A stretch of 12,500 nucleotides of DNA from contig JACKEH010000080.1 in NCBI GenBank assembly GCA_020633125.1, positions 1 through 12,500 on the forward strand, in the 5' to 3' direction. This DNA is from Sandaracinus sp. (GTDB lineage Bacteria; Myxococcota_A; Polyangia; Polyangiales; Houyiibacteriaceae). Positions 7,901 through 12,500 of this stretch are shown piece after piece. The notes below the pieces were generated by a model that made no database searches, was not told the DNA's origin, and saw only the letters and a program-made list of their open reading frames with translations. Made by a program: the position numbers and the translations under genes. Position 1 is the first letter of the stretch. Each line of letters opens with the position of its first letter.

Positions 7901-8918
7901 TCGGGCTTCCCGAGGAATGCGCGCAGTGCTCGACGGCGATGACGCGCGGCGCGGAGACGGCGAGCTCGTGGTGCTGTAGGCGGTACTCGGTGACGAGCTG
8001 CAGCGCCGGGACGGGGTCGCCCGCAACGACGCTCTCTCGAACCGCCGAGACTCGGATCGCCGACAGAACGTGGGTGCGAAGCTGGTGCGAGCCTCGCTCC
8101 CAGTGCGAGCGCGGGGCCGAGAGGGGAGTGCCGTAGACGAAGTCGATCTTTCGCGTCGCGTCTCGGCTCGGGTGGTGCGTGTACGAAATGGCGAGCGGCC
8201 GAAGAAAGACTCCGGGCTCCGCCACCTTCCCGACCTCGACCTCCTCGGCGCCGTAGCTCACGTGGTACGAGTTTCCCCACTCGTCGCGGACGGAGCTCAT
8301 GTGCCACGCGACCGACTTCCCGAACGCGTCCCGCTGGACCGAGTCGGACGTGCCTCCGAGCACCATCTTTCGTCCGGAGAGCTCGTGCACGATCCACTCG
8401 TCCGCGGCGACGAGCTGCTCGATCCGAACGTGCGTGTCGGGGAACGTTCGCCAGTAGCCGTCGCCTCCGCTCACCAGAGGGGCTCCGTCGAGGCAGTACC
8501 CGTCGATCGACGCTCGGAGCGGCTCGTCCGCCATGCCCGCTCGATGAAAGCAGCGGTGCAAGCGGGAGAGCCCTTGAAGGCTCCAGCCCGTGCCCACCAG
8601 CGAGTCGCCCGCCCCGCTGTCGTAATGCAGCGAGAGAGACGGCTCGATGCCATGACGACCGGGTGGCAGCACGAGGGGCACGTCGACGTGAAGGCGACCG
8701 AAGTCGTCGACGTGTGTGGTGTAGGGGATCGAGCCCACGGCGGAGGAGACCACGTCCGTTGGCAGATCGGCGGCCTGCTGGACGCTCGCCACGGGCTCGA
8801 AGGCGCAGGCGCTCGACAGCAACAAGAGGACGATTCGAGGAAGAAACGCTGCGATGTGGCCGCTGTTTTCTTCGATGGAGCGCGCCGGCAGTAGAGGCGA
8901 AGTCGGACGACTCTTCAT
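1989..8918 (-). CDS. SpvB/TcdB-RHS single-chain polymorphic toxin-type lipoprotein
   Basis: 2309 residues from the ATG at 8918. That start gives a lipoprotein signal (hydrophobic IVLLLLSSAC, lipid-acceptor Cys38). Domains in order: SpvB-type N-terminus (about 58-335; GSIPY, LPPGRHGIEPSLSLHY, GTGWSLQGLSRLHRC); FG-GAP/VCBS-like Asp-rich propeller blades near 465, 604, 677, 760 and 841 (ADVNDDGLDD, ADFDGDGSPD, GDLNGDGVPD); a TcdB middle region (about 870-1060); RHS/YD repeats from about 1248 to 1800 (YDGFGRL, YDSEGRL, YDARGQL, YDLLGNL, YDERGQV); and the RHS core (about 1903-1967) with LYDRDLGLMTSPDP and NVLDPTG. Asp1938 and Asp1964 match the paired aspartates used by TcC/RHS proteins for self-cleavage just after DPxG. 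The remaining 342 residues are a variable tail. The length equals TcB plus TcC joined. An effector-carrying surface protein is inferred. Confidence 0.9.
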   Translation of the reverse strand: MKSRPTSPLLPARSIEENSGHIAAFLPRIVLLLLSSACAFEPVASVQQAADLPTDVVSSAVGSIPYTTHVDDFGRLHVDVPLVLPPGRHGIEPSLSLHYDSGAGDSLVGTGWSLQGLSRLHRCFHRAGMADEPLRASIDGYCLDGAPLVSGGDGYWRTFPDTHVRIEQLVAADEWIVHELSGRKMVLGGTSDSVQRDAFGKSVAWHMSSVRDEWGNSYHVSYGAEEVEVGKVAEPGVFLRPLAISYTHHPSRDATRKIDFVYGTPLSAPRSHWERGSHQLRTHVLSAIRVSAVRESVVAGDPVPALQLVTEYRLQHHELAVSAPRVIAVEHCAHSSGSPTPTCLPPLRFSYDAVRGDVQGWDDSPTNRPRAVDVSTWENIPGFTARNFWPFGIGEFDGEPGEEFLLLRNPDGESVFDSLEDWQAEFGGHFWIAKPELVDGEEELLRTSLRYADGEYALGKFMNPLIADVNDDGLDDILQWSHDDVGFRVHLNQGGVFELAGVHHSEFTEPPRVAFVTDAMGDARQELVYCRPDPTRPEIGPLLPAHTWSIASLSMEDPRVVHTDIKCYPAPESETCPIGLFGWSTMPGMTLAACAYDQAQAHPAIADFDGDGSPDWLVWNGDDRAPPGLYTWESGGQRLARQGSILQGDDPGALVRLKLADLVVDDGVDEENDDGSFKVGDLNGDGVPDIVSFVPDFVTRFPIDPPSGGYRPDYVVRGHIEVRWGRGSVSNSAEAGVWFSGPRELPTAFEITSREFAQRAFFDDVDGNGAVDLIGPFVAGDEFEPPGYEYDALGLRWLVESGSTNGFAYHTVALDPFFLLSPTTRWSPPRSVGQRPNLMPWVPFDGDGDGSRRHAIWQKLGEVDAWQISRFPQPITWVLASVTQSRVDSGIAHSRNYRWGHLEDPELHTPSTDARCIDADPEGGHAAGRTDCLRRGGPVVRESWIEFGSEPVEAPWTKERFRYEGALFDRFERRSLGFERRIVENLEAGTRTTFDYDPWTTLPSHGRSRLRAGVPLTTQTEVFQRTTNTALVEESSVFTRVVERQTETVTSGNTYFVYQRVETTQEKTDGEETFTSSRDTRRDARGLVRESKVTVGDEQVDSTTFEYDFFEVAYRATPKTVDRTRCRVMRCSSTSEELKWISLTGTAEGPIVLDHRRVIGANSGESYDYLVFNEGWNELGHATRLRETVEGVADASRFTQRTTHFAFDDHDAFAPTSVKNALGHESQVTHHPVWGRPSQSLDPNGFRVDWRYDGFGRLREVSAPTIGMRRTIVESELPDGLFEQRMVRDGYTLGRSVSDGLGRVRLSAQRVPGGALVDATTEYDPRTGVPVSSGLALPGRVRELVAYAPEVPLGPGERWTAELARPRRLTNVLGGVTRVEYAGRTVRTTDPRGGVTVDLYGLDGLLRSVTDPATSAGTAETTYEYDEHEALRLTTDALGFEYLVERDRFGRVVEAHHPDSGYDEVEYDAWGLPAFVVHRPTGIRYTADIDELGRTTAVVARRGTTEQRNVWEYDTATYGIGLLHRSTSSDGVVETLGYESGGLLRERTVAVDGRSYRTRIRQRGRDGRIERLDVPLSGSSSGVRSIGYQYDNPGFLRAVEPYGSASPWWERVEVAADGQTTLERFHATSVATDHDPATGLVQEVAFQAGSTLLGRYGYDYDSEGRLAWREQRNWTGSPESLRREEFTYDARGQLERVRLENAAGSLLQERSYTYDLLGNLQTAVRPSGTRQYVRDPAYPHRTDRTTGHDPRDLTYDERGQVTSSGTATVTYDLFGRPTSIAEPVSRGSRQFAYDAAGSLVRTSSSKGIAYRPDAVTEEVVGGSSYVLHRIGGENVSGVLTRQAGTTTDQMLSQVLVEPASAAMTLNGTSVVENYSFDEWGIPRGADWMSTSFSSIGGTAGLVGFAGHLHAGVDALLTRFQHMGARLYDRDLGLMTSPDPITNPRRALDLNPFAYAWNDPLNVLDPTGMNEEPEYGAVAVVDRGGYSYLVGSPGSLASALGWAESLIESACGGAALCQFDGFGVGRQFTPRAFTPLSSGAPTGRSRPPARPQPARSRPDASGRPSQPSTSLVETNPPTRRTSQNTWENLFTFADGVASGLNPFDDHRTGPVENGDPTLWNLGRAFGSGAGTVGDLALIHHGSSTGVGGAAAVPLHPGAGVAGVVLGAAEVAGGLWMLPRHAQVFGASINQMSRPPQARGTRPSASFPRANLRGVSIRWLRRNKPRGWREVPTTHNEGWKWVDENGIERLRYMRPNGSTPGGSEYSRQANGYFRWKDAEGNWLDVDGNVVDRSLPRDIFQWLTHIPYEGIP
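1992..2300 (-). other. Putative effector tip of the RHS protein (last ~100 residues)
   Basis: After the DPTG signature the tail has several parts: a linker, a Pro/Arg/Ser-rich disordered stretch, a pretoxin-like segment (FTFADGVASGLNPFDD), a Gly/Ala-rich hydrophobic stretch (GVAGVVLGAAEVAGGLWML, about residues 2155-2175), and a compact tip of about 100 residues. The tip reads GWREV, GWKWVDENG, RYMRPNG, GYFRWKD, NWLDVDGNVV and ends HIPYEGIP. The order GW-R-x-M-x-P-x-G, then aromatic-R-W, G-x-x-LD-x-x-GN-V and HIP resembles, by eye, the ends of many Rhs and contact-dependent toxins that I associate with colicin E5-like ribonucleases. The similarity is weak and no catalytic residue can be assigned. 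Confidence 0.4.
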
Positions 8919-8994
8919 GGTGAGCGACCGTAGCAGGGCGCCGTGACATCGAGGCGACACTGCTGCGGTCGCTTCTTGACCAGATCGGAGTGGG

Positions 8995-9034
8995 GCGTCT
9001 GTTTCGACTGAACAAGTTCCGTCGAAACAGACGC
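8995..9034. other. 14-bp perfect inverted repeat, 12-nt loop, upstream of the RHS gene
   Basis: The arms gcgtctgtttcgac (8995-9008) and gtcgaaacagacgc (9021-9034) are exact reverse complements around a 12-nt loop. The structure lies 77 bp upstream of the RHS start codon. There is no T-tract on either side, so it does not look like a standard intrinsic terminator. It could be a leader-RNA hairpin, an operator dyad, or the end of a small lost element. Confidence 0.7.
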
Positions 9035-9083
9035 TGTGGCTGTGGGGTGCACACGCGGGAGCCCAGCTCCTTTCGCGGGTTAG

Positions 9084-9109
9084 GCGACTCACCCATTTGG
9101 GTGAGTCGC
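9084..9109. other. 26-bp palindrome (12-bp arms, 2-nt centre)
   Basis: The arms gcgactcaccca (9084-9095) and tgggtgagtcgc (9098-9109) are exact reverse complements with two bases between them. A G/C-rich hairpin of this compactness could be a factor-dependent or bidirectional terminator, or a dimer-binding operator. No T-run follows on either strand. Confidence 0.7.
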
Positions 9110-9330
9110 AGTGGCCAGGTGTCGGGCGCATCGCTGTGTCGGTGGGTGTCTCCTCACTCGGCTGGCAGTTGCGCTCGTTGCCTGTGGTTTGCCGCCGTTC
9201 CATTGACAGTGTCTGGGACCACGGCTGGCGGCCTCTCCCGACACCTGGGTGAGGCAGCACCCGAAGGACGGCGACCCATTCGAGAAGAACGCTCGGTCGA
9301 GGGCGAAGCTCCTCGTCCGCGCGTCTCCGA

Positions 9331-9582
9331 CCCGCGACGTCTCAGAAGGTCGCGACATCCGGGGAGCGAGACCGGGACGGTTCATGAAGGGGCCAACCTC
9401 GACCGAAGTTGAAACTCTCGTTCTCGGAAGGCCCGGAGCTTCGCCAACCTGAGGTCGTCTCTTTTCCTGGAGGTCCGAACCTTCGCGAGATCGAGATTGT
9501 CTCGTTTTTCGAAGGTCCGGACCTTCGCGAAGTGAGACAATCTCTTTCTCTGAAGGCCCGCGACTTCGGGGGCGGGGACGAG
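9331..9582. repeat. Degenerate tandem array of about six 42-bp units with dyad-symmetric cores
   Basis: Four units at exactly 42-bp spacing are clear (9415-9456, 9457-9498, 9499-9540, 9541-9582). Two more diverged units precede them (about 9331-9372 and 9373-9414). The shared core is close to gaaggtccggaccttcg, and each unit keeps parts of a GAAG-N8-CTTC dyad. The period is a multiple of three: in one plus frame it reads as 14-residue units (SEGPELRQPEV, PGGPNLREIEI, FEGPDLREVRQ). That frame has no good start and runs on into sequence antisense to the ABC gene, so coding is doubtful. Multiple operator sites or a structured RNA are alternatives. Confidence 0.65.
9493..9544. other. 52-bp near-perfect palindrome inside the 42-bp array
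   Basis: Outer arms gagattgtctc (9493-9503) and gagacaatctc (9534-9544) are exact reverse complements. The centre cgaaggtccggaccttcg (9510-9527) is a perfect 18-bp palindrome. The two 6-nt stretches between them pair almost fully if G-U pairs are allowed, so a transcript of the plus strand could form one long hairpin of about 25 pairs. The outer arms come from different repeat units, so the long palindrome is not a simple consequence of the unit repeating. Confidence 0.7.
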
Positions 9583-9701
9583 CTCATTCCGACGGGCATC
9601 CGGGCTTCGGAGCCGCTGGGAGGTTCAGGGTCGAGGCGTGTGTGGAGACCCCGCTTCCGTTCGCGGAGAGCCCCGGCGAGACGTGACAGGGGCGGGAGGT
9701 G

Positions 9702-9715
9702 CGGTGGTTCCACCG
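9702..9715. terminator. Small hairpin just after the ABC remnant, possible terminator
   Basis: The arms cggtgg (9702-9707) and ccaccg (9710-9715) surround a 2-nt centre, about 45 nt past the stop of the truncated ABC gene on the minus strand. The stem is short and no T-tract follows, so this is only a weak candidate for the original terminator of that gene. Confidence 0.25.
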
Positions 9716-9758
9716 TCCGACCTCGCGTCGCGCAGCACTTGCCCTTCCGAGCCTCGGG

Positions 9759-10310
9759 TCAGCCCTGTTGTGCGCGCTCGAGGGTCTGGAGGAACGCGCG
9801 CTCGAGCGTCTTCACCAGGGGGGCGAGGTGGCGGACTTGTTGTCCGCTCTCGAGCGCGGTCTTCAGGATGAGGCGCGCGTCGTGGCCTTCGGGGACGCGG
9901 ACTTCGAGGGTGGCTGCGCCTTGGAGCTTCACCACGCAGCGCTGGAGCTCGAGCGCTCGGCGGAGCGGCTCGGGGTCGCCCTTCGGGCGGACTTCGTAGA
10001 TCCCGCTCTCTGGCGCGATGAGCGGCTCGAGCGCGCCGGCGTAGAGCACCTCGCCGGCCGCGATCACGACGACCTGATCGCAGACCTTCTCGACGTCCGG
10101 GAGGATGTGCGTCGAGAGGATGACGCTGGTGCCGGTGCGGGTCGGGATGTCGTGGATGAGGGCGAGCATCTCGTCGCGACCGCGCGGATCGAGGCCGCTC
10201 GTGGGCTCGTCGAGCAGGAGCAGCTTCGGGTCGCCGACGAGGGCCTGCGCGAGGCGGGCGCGTTGCTTCATGCCGGTGGAGAAGCTGCCGAGGCGTCGGT
10301 AGCGGAGGAT
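9759..10310 (-). pseudogene. ABC transporter ATP-binding protein, 5'-truncated remnant
   Basis: About 183 C-terminal codons remain, ending at the TGA at 9759. Preserved motifs are the ABC signature (FSTGMKQRARLAQAL), Walker B with D-loop (LLLLDEPTSGLDP) and the switch histidine (VILSTHILPD). A roughly 100-residue C-terminal domain of the kind found in drug or multicopper-type export ATPases follows. The N-terminal half, with the Walker A P-loop and Q-loop, is missing. ABC homology begins around ILRYRRLGSFSTG (about 10304-10310), and upstream sequence belongs to the IS91-like element. The frame stays open past the junction, but no Walker A can be found in it, so the product could not bind ATP normally. 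The permease partner is not in the window. Loss through transposon-linked rearrangement is inferred. Confidence 0.85.
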
Positions 10311-10368
10311 AGGACTTCCAAACTGCCGAAAGCAACCGGGCTCGGCTCGAGAGGCGGCGAGAGCGAGG

Positions 10369-10387
10369 TCGTGAAGACCTTTCACGA
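10369..10387. other. Hairpin near the 3' end of the IS91-like element
   Basis: The arms tcgtgaa (10369-10375) and ttcacga (10381-10387) are exact reverse complements around a 5-nt loop. The hairpin lies about 115 nt beyond the transposase stop on the minus strand. In IS91-type elements the replication-origin end lies 3' of the transposase gene and includes a short hairpin, so this is a candidate, though it is about 57 nt from the inferred boundary. Confidence 0.3.
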
Positions 10388-10500
10388 GGGGCATGAAATC
10401 GCGGTGAAGCGACCCGCCGCCGAGGAACCCCCGCGTCGTCCTTGTGAGACGCGCGCTCGGGGCCCCAGAGAACGGATCGGAGCGTCGCGGCGGAGGGAGC

Positions 10501-12037
10501 TCAGCCGAAGAGGAGGCACAACTGGCCTGGACAAGGCGCTGGCGCGACGCGTCGTGGGGGGTCGCGGGCGCGAAGAGGTCCTTCGCTGCACAGCACGCGG
10601 GCGACGTCGTCGGGGTGTTTGGCGATCTCGACGAGGCGCATGCGTCCGCCGCATCCCGGGACGGGGCAGGTGGTGACGTCGACGGCAAAAACGCGGCGCA
10701 GGAGCCAGGCCCACGGGTGGCGGGATGCTTGGGGCGCGGGAGGAGCGAGCGGGGCGAGGTCGGCGGCGGCGAAGAGCGGGAGCTGCGAAGGAGGCTCGGG
10801 CTCTCGGCCGAGGACGACCTCGGCGCGCGCGGAAGAGTGCGCGGCGAAGACGCCGTGGTAGCGGAGCATGTGAAACCGCGGCGGCGGGACGAGGGCGCAG
10901 AGCCGCGCGAGGAAGTCGAGGGGGTCGAGCAAGACAGCGTGGGTGCCGTCTTTCCACGCCGCCTTGAAGACGAGGCGGACGCGTCCGTCGGGGTGGAGTT
11001 CGAGGCGCTCTTGGTTGAGCGGCGGTCGGGCGACGTAGCGGCAAAGCCGCTCGAGGCGTTTGCGGTCGCGGCCGTCCACCACGACTTTCACCCCCACCCA
11101 CCTCGGCAAGGGCTTCGCTGGGCGAGGGGACGAGGCGCACGGGGCGGACGAGCCTTTCGGTCTTCGCGCCGGGCGCCGCGCCGAGGAGTTGCACGTCCCC
11201 GGCCGACGCGGCGTAACAAGACGCGAGCACAGGCTGCTCGTGGACGAGCGTGTCGCCCTGGTCGCTCAGGCCCTCGAGCGAGCGGCCGTTCCGCTCAAGC
11301 ACGACGAGCAGCGCGGCGTGGGTCCACGCGGCGACCTCGGCGAGCGAGAGGCCCTCGACGAGGTCCATCACCTCGTCACCGCTCGGCGGGGGCAGCGCGT
11401 GGAAGACGAGCGCGCCCCGCGCGTCGCGCACGTACACGCCATCGAGCGCCAGCGTGTGGAAGTGGACGTTCAAGCGCAGCGCGCTGTCGCTGCGCTGGAT
11501 GAAGGTGACGGCGCCCACCTGCGCCTCGTCCACGCTGCGTAGGCCCAGGTGCCGCTTCGCGCGCCGACGCAGCGAGCGCGTCAGCGCGCGGATGAACACC
11601 CCGAGCACGTCCGCGCAGAGCCCACGGTCGTAGGCCATCGCGTAGCGCAACGACCACGGCAGCGAGCACACCCACTGCCGTATCGGCTCCTCCGGGAGCA
11701 CCTCGTCGACCAGGTGCGCGGCGACGTCCGACATCCGCCGGCCGACGCACGAGGGGCAGAAGCCCCGCCGCTTGCACGAAAATGCCACCCGCATCTCGTG
11801 GCCGCACTGGCGGCACGCGAGCCGCACCACCCCGTGCTCGAGCAGGCCGCAGCGCAAGTACTCCTCGAACTCCCGCACCACGAAAAGCGGCAGGCCGCCC
11901 TCCTCCTCGGCCCGCTCCAGAAACGACGGCCAGTGCTCGCGCACCAGCGCGTGCAGCAGCGTCTCCTCCGGACGTCGCCGCGCGTACCCGTCCGCGCGGT
12001 CGGGCTCCCAGCGCTCGCGGCCCGCCGTGCTTCGCAC
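10501..12037 (-). pseudogene. IS91-family transposase with zinc-binding N-terminus, split by a +1 frameshift
   Basis: The first part runs from the GTG at 12037. It has a zinc-binding domain (Cys75, Cys78, Cys88, Cys94, Cys97; CRQCGHEMRVAFSC, RGFCPSC) and the HUH motif NVHFHTLALDGVY (His192, His194) of single-strand-nicking transposases. At about residue 314 the frame is lost. Homology resumes in another frame with VKVVVDGRDRKRLERLCRYV and continues through DGTHAVLLDPLDFLARL, LRYHGVFAAHS and CPVPGCGGRMRLVEIAKHP to the TGA at 10501. Removing one base from the C5 run at 11091-11095 (a G-run on the coding strand) would restore one reading frame of about 510 codons, a normal length for the family. 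The enzyme would nick and transfer single-stranded DNA. The shift may be a pseudogene lesion, a programmed slip or a sequencing error. Confidence 0.85.
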
Positions 12038-12044
12038 GACGCGT

Positions 12045-12069
12045 CATCGGTGCGCGTCATTCACCGATG
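12045..12069. other. Inverted repeat just upstream of the transposase start
   Basis: The arms catcggtg (12045-12052) and caccgatg (12062-12069) are exact reverse complements around a 9-nt spacer, 8 bp upstream of the transposase GTG. It may be an operator for transposase expression or part of the termination end of the element. Nothing decides between these. Confidence 0.35.
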
Positions 12070-12150
12070 CGTGTGCGTGTCTGGACCGAATCAGCCCTCC
12101 GAAACGCGCTGCAGCCATCGACGCCGAACCCCTCGTACGGGAAGCGATCA

Positions 12151-12270
12151 GGCCACGTAGCCGGGAGAAGATCGGGCGATGGACGACACCTTCCGCCAAA
12201 CCGCGTTGCAATTGATCGCCGACCTGAGCAACGCGCTGGGCGACGTCGAGGCCGAAGACGCCGCGTTGAA
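12151..12270 (+). repeat. Right copy of the 120-bp direct repeat (within an intact gene)
   Basis: This copy matches 183-302 at about 92% identity without gaps. It covers the leader and first codons of the complete gene at 12179-12466. Similarity starts exactly at ggccacgtagc in both copies and not before, so the shared segment begins inside the leader. About 11.85 kb lies between the two copies. Confidence 0.85.
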
Positions 12271-12466
12271 GAAAGGCGTCGACGCCTTCGTGGCGAACGC
12301 ACGCGCCGCGGGGGACGACCGACCCATGGAGGAGCTCTTCCTTCCCGAGCGTCTCGCGGAAGACGCCTTCGAAGGTCACGCTGCCGTGTTGGAGCTGGTC
12401 CCGGGTGCGAGCGAAGACGACGTCTTTCGTTGGCGCGAGACGGTGTGCGACCTCTGCGGCTACTGA
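12179..12466 (+). CDS. Small acidic protein of unknown function, intact paralogue of the left-edge fragment
   Basis: 95 residues, opening MDDTFRQTALQLIADLSNAL and ending in CDLCGY. The ATG at 12179 has a gggagaag ribosome-binding site in its leader, somewhat far upstream. Codon use has the strong third-position G/C of the surrounding genes. Most differences from the left copy within coding sequence are silent, which supports real translation. The N-terminus looks helical, the body is rich in Asp and Glu, and a CxxC pair sits at the extreme C-terminus. There is no signal peptide or membrane helix. I do not recognise the family. The presence of two copies suggests a small paralogous family in this genome, or a segment spread by recombination. 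Confidence 0.75.
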   Translation: MDDTFRQTALQLIADLSNALGDVEAEDAALKKGVDAFVANARAAGDDRPMEELFLPERLAEDAFEGHAAVLELVPGASEDDVFRWRETVCDLCGY

Positions 12467-12500
12467 ACGCGCGAGGTCACAACACGCGCGCGATCGCGGT

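Larger units (their letters stand above)
8919..9758. other. Gene-free, structure-rich region upstream of the RHS operon
   Basis: I find no convincing gene in these 840 bp. The open frames lack ribosome-binding sites, recognisable motifs and plausible composition. The stretch holds two strong hairpins close to the RHS start, a degenerate 42-bp repeat array containing a 52-bp near-palindrome, and a small hairpin just after the ABC remnant (each listed separately). The RHS operon promoter must lie here or just beyond. A TTGACA at 9203-9208 points away from the operon and has no -10 partner, so I assign no promoter. Confidence 0.6.
10312..12150 (-). mobile_element. IS91-like (HUH transposase, rolling-circle type) insertion element; ends approximate
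   Basis: The element is defined by its transposase (10501-12037). Its left limit is set by the point where homology to the truncated ABC gene stops (about 10310). Its right limit is set by the start of the 120-bp repeat at 12151. IS91-type elements have no terminal inverted repeats and make no target duplication, so the exact ends cannot be read. Small hairpins at 10369-10387 and 12045-12069 could belong to the origin and termination ends known in this family. The 188 bp between the transposase stop and the ABC remnant show no gene. No passenger gene is present. Confidence 0.6.

Noticed and set aside
9203..9208. A TTGACA that could be a -35 element
   Set aside because: It faces away from the RHS operon and has no plausible -10 hexamer at the right spacing.
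8919..9260. An upstream in-frame extension of the RHS protein to an ATG at 9260
   Set aside because: The extra 114 residues have poor composition, run through two hairpins and would bury the lipoprotein signal that begins at 8918.
8990..9412. A 140-codon plus-strand open frame upstream of the RHS gene
   Set aside because: No ribosome-binding site, Arg/Ser/Gly-rich composition, no motifs, and it contains both hairpins.
9331..9582. CRISPR array
   Set aside because: The 42-bp units are contiguous and degenerate, without unique spacers between conserved repeats, and no cas gene is present.
10311..10688. Continuation of the ABC ATPase frame into the insertion element
   Set aside because: The frame is open but holds no Walker A or Q-loop, and it overlaps the transposase gene in another phase.
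10382..11090. C-terminal continuation of the first transposase frame beyond the frameshift
   Set aside because: The residues become Arg/Pro-rich low-complexity sequence, while the conserved transposase blocks continue in the other frame.

Overview
The window is about 65% G+C, with long genes and strong third-position G/C bias. The mix of a giant RHS/SpvB-type lipoprotein, Gly/Ser-rich envelope proteins and an IS91-like element with a zinc-binding transposase suggests a large-genome Myxococcota (deltaproteobacterial) chromosome. This is inference; there is no rRNA or other marker to confirm it. I see no tRNA, CRISPR array or replication origin.

Layout. At the left edge is the start of a TetR-family regulator (minus, 1-137). 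It is followed by a broken 120-bp copy (183-302) of the 5' end of a small gene whose intact paralogue lies at the right edge (12179-12466). Butted against that fragment is a frameshifted, 3'-truncated Gly/Ser-rich membrane-protein gene (303-695, minus). A minus-strand operon then fills 917-8918. In transcription order it holds a 2309-residue lipoprotein, a 163-residue unknown protein starting 11 nt after its stop, and a 191-residue cysteine-rich lipoprotein overlapping the second gene by 7 nt.

The operon is the main content of the window. Its first protein looks like a Tc-toxin B subunit (SpvB domain, FG-GAP-like propeller, TcdB middle region) joined in one chain to a TcC-type RHS shell. It ends in the RHS core DPTG signature and a 342-residue variable tail, and it carries a lipoprotein signal. 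This is the organisation of a polymorphic toxin: an RHS cocoon carrying a C-terminal effector, followed by a candidate immunity gene and a second exported protein. No TcA-like gene is present.

Upstream of the operon, 8919-9758 has no credible gene but is rich in structure. It holds two strong hairpins near the operon start and a degenerate array of about six 42-bp units (about 9331-9582) whose cores have dyad symmetry. One unit sits inside a 52-bp near-palindrome.

The right part is genomic debris around a mobile element. An ABC-transporter ATPase gene lacking its 5' half, including Walker A (9759-about 10310), abuts an IS91-like element (about 10312-12150) whose transposase is split by a one-base frameshift. 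The missing ABC half is not on the far side of the element, so this is not a simple insertion. With the partial gene copy at the left, the window looks like a repeatedly rearranged accessory region around a toxin-type operon.
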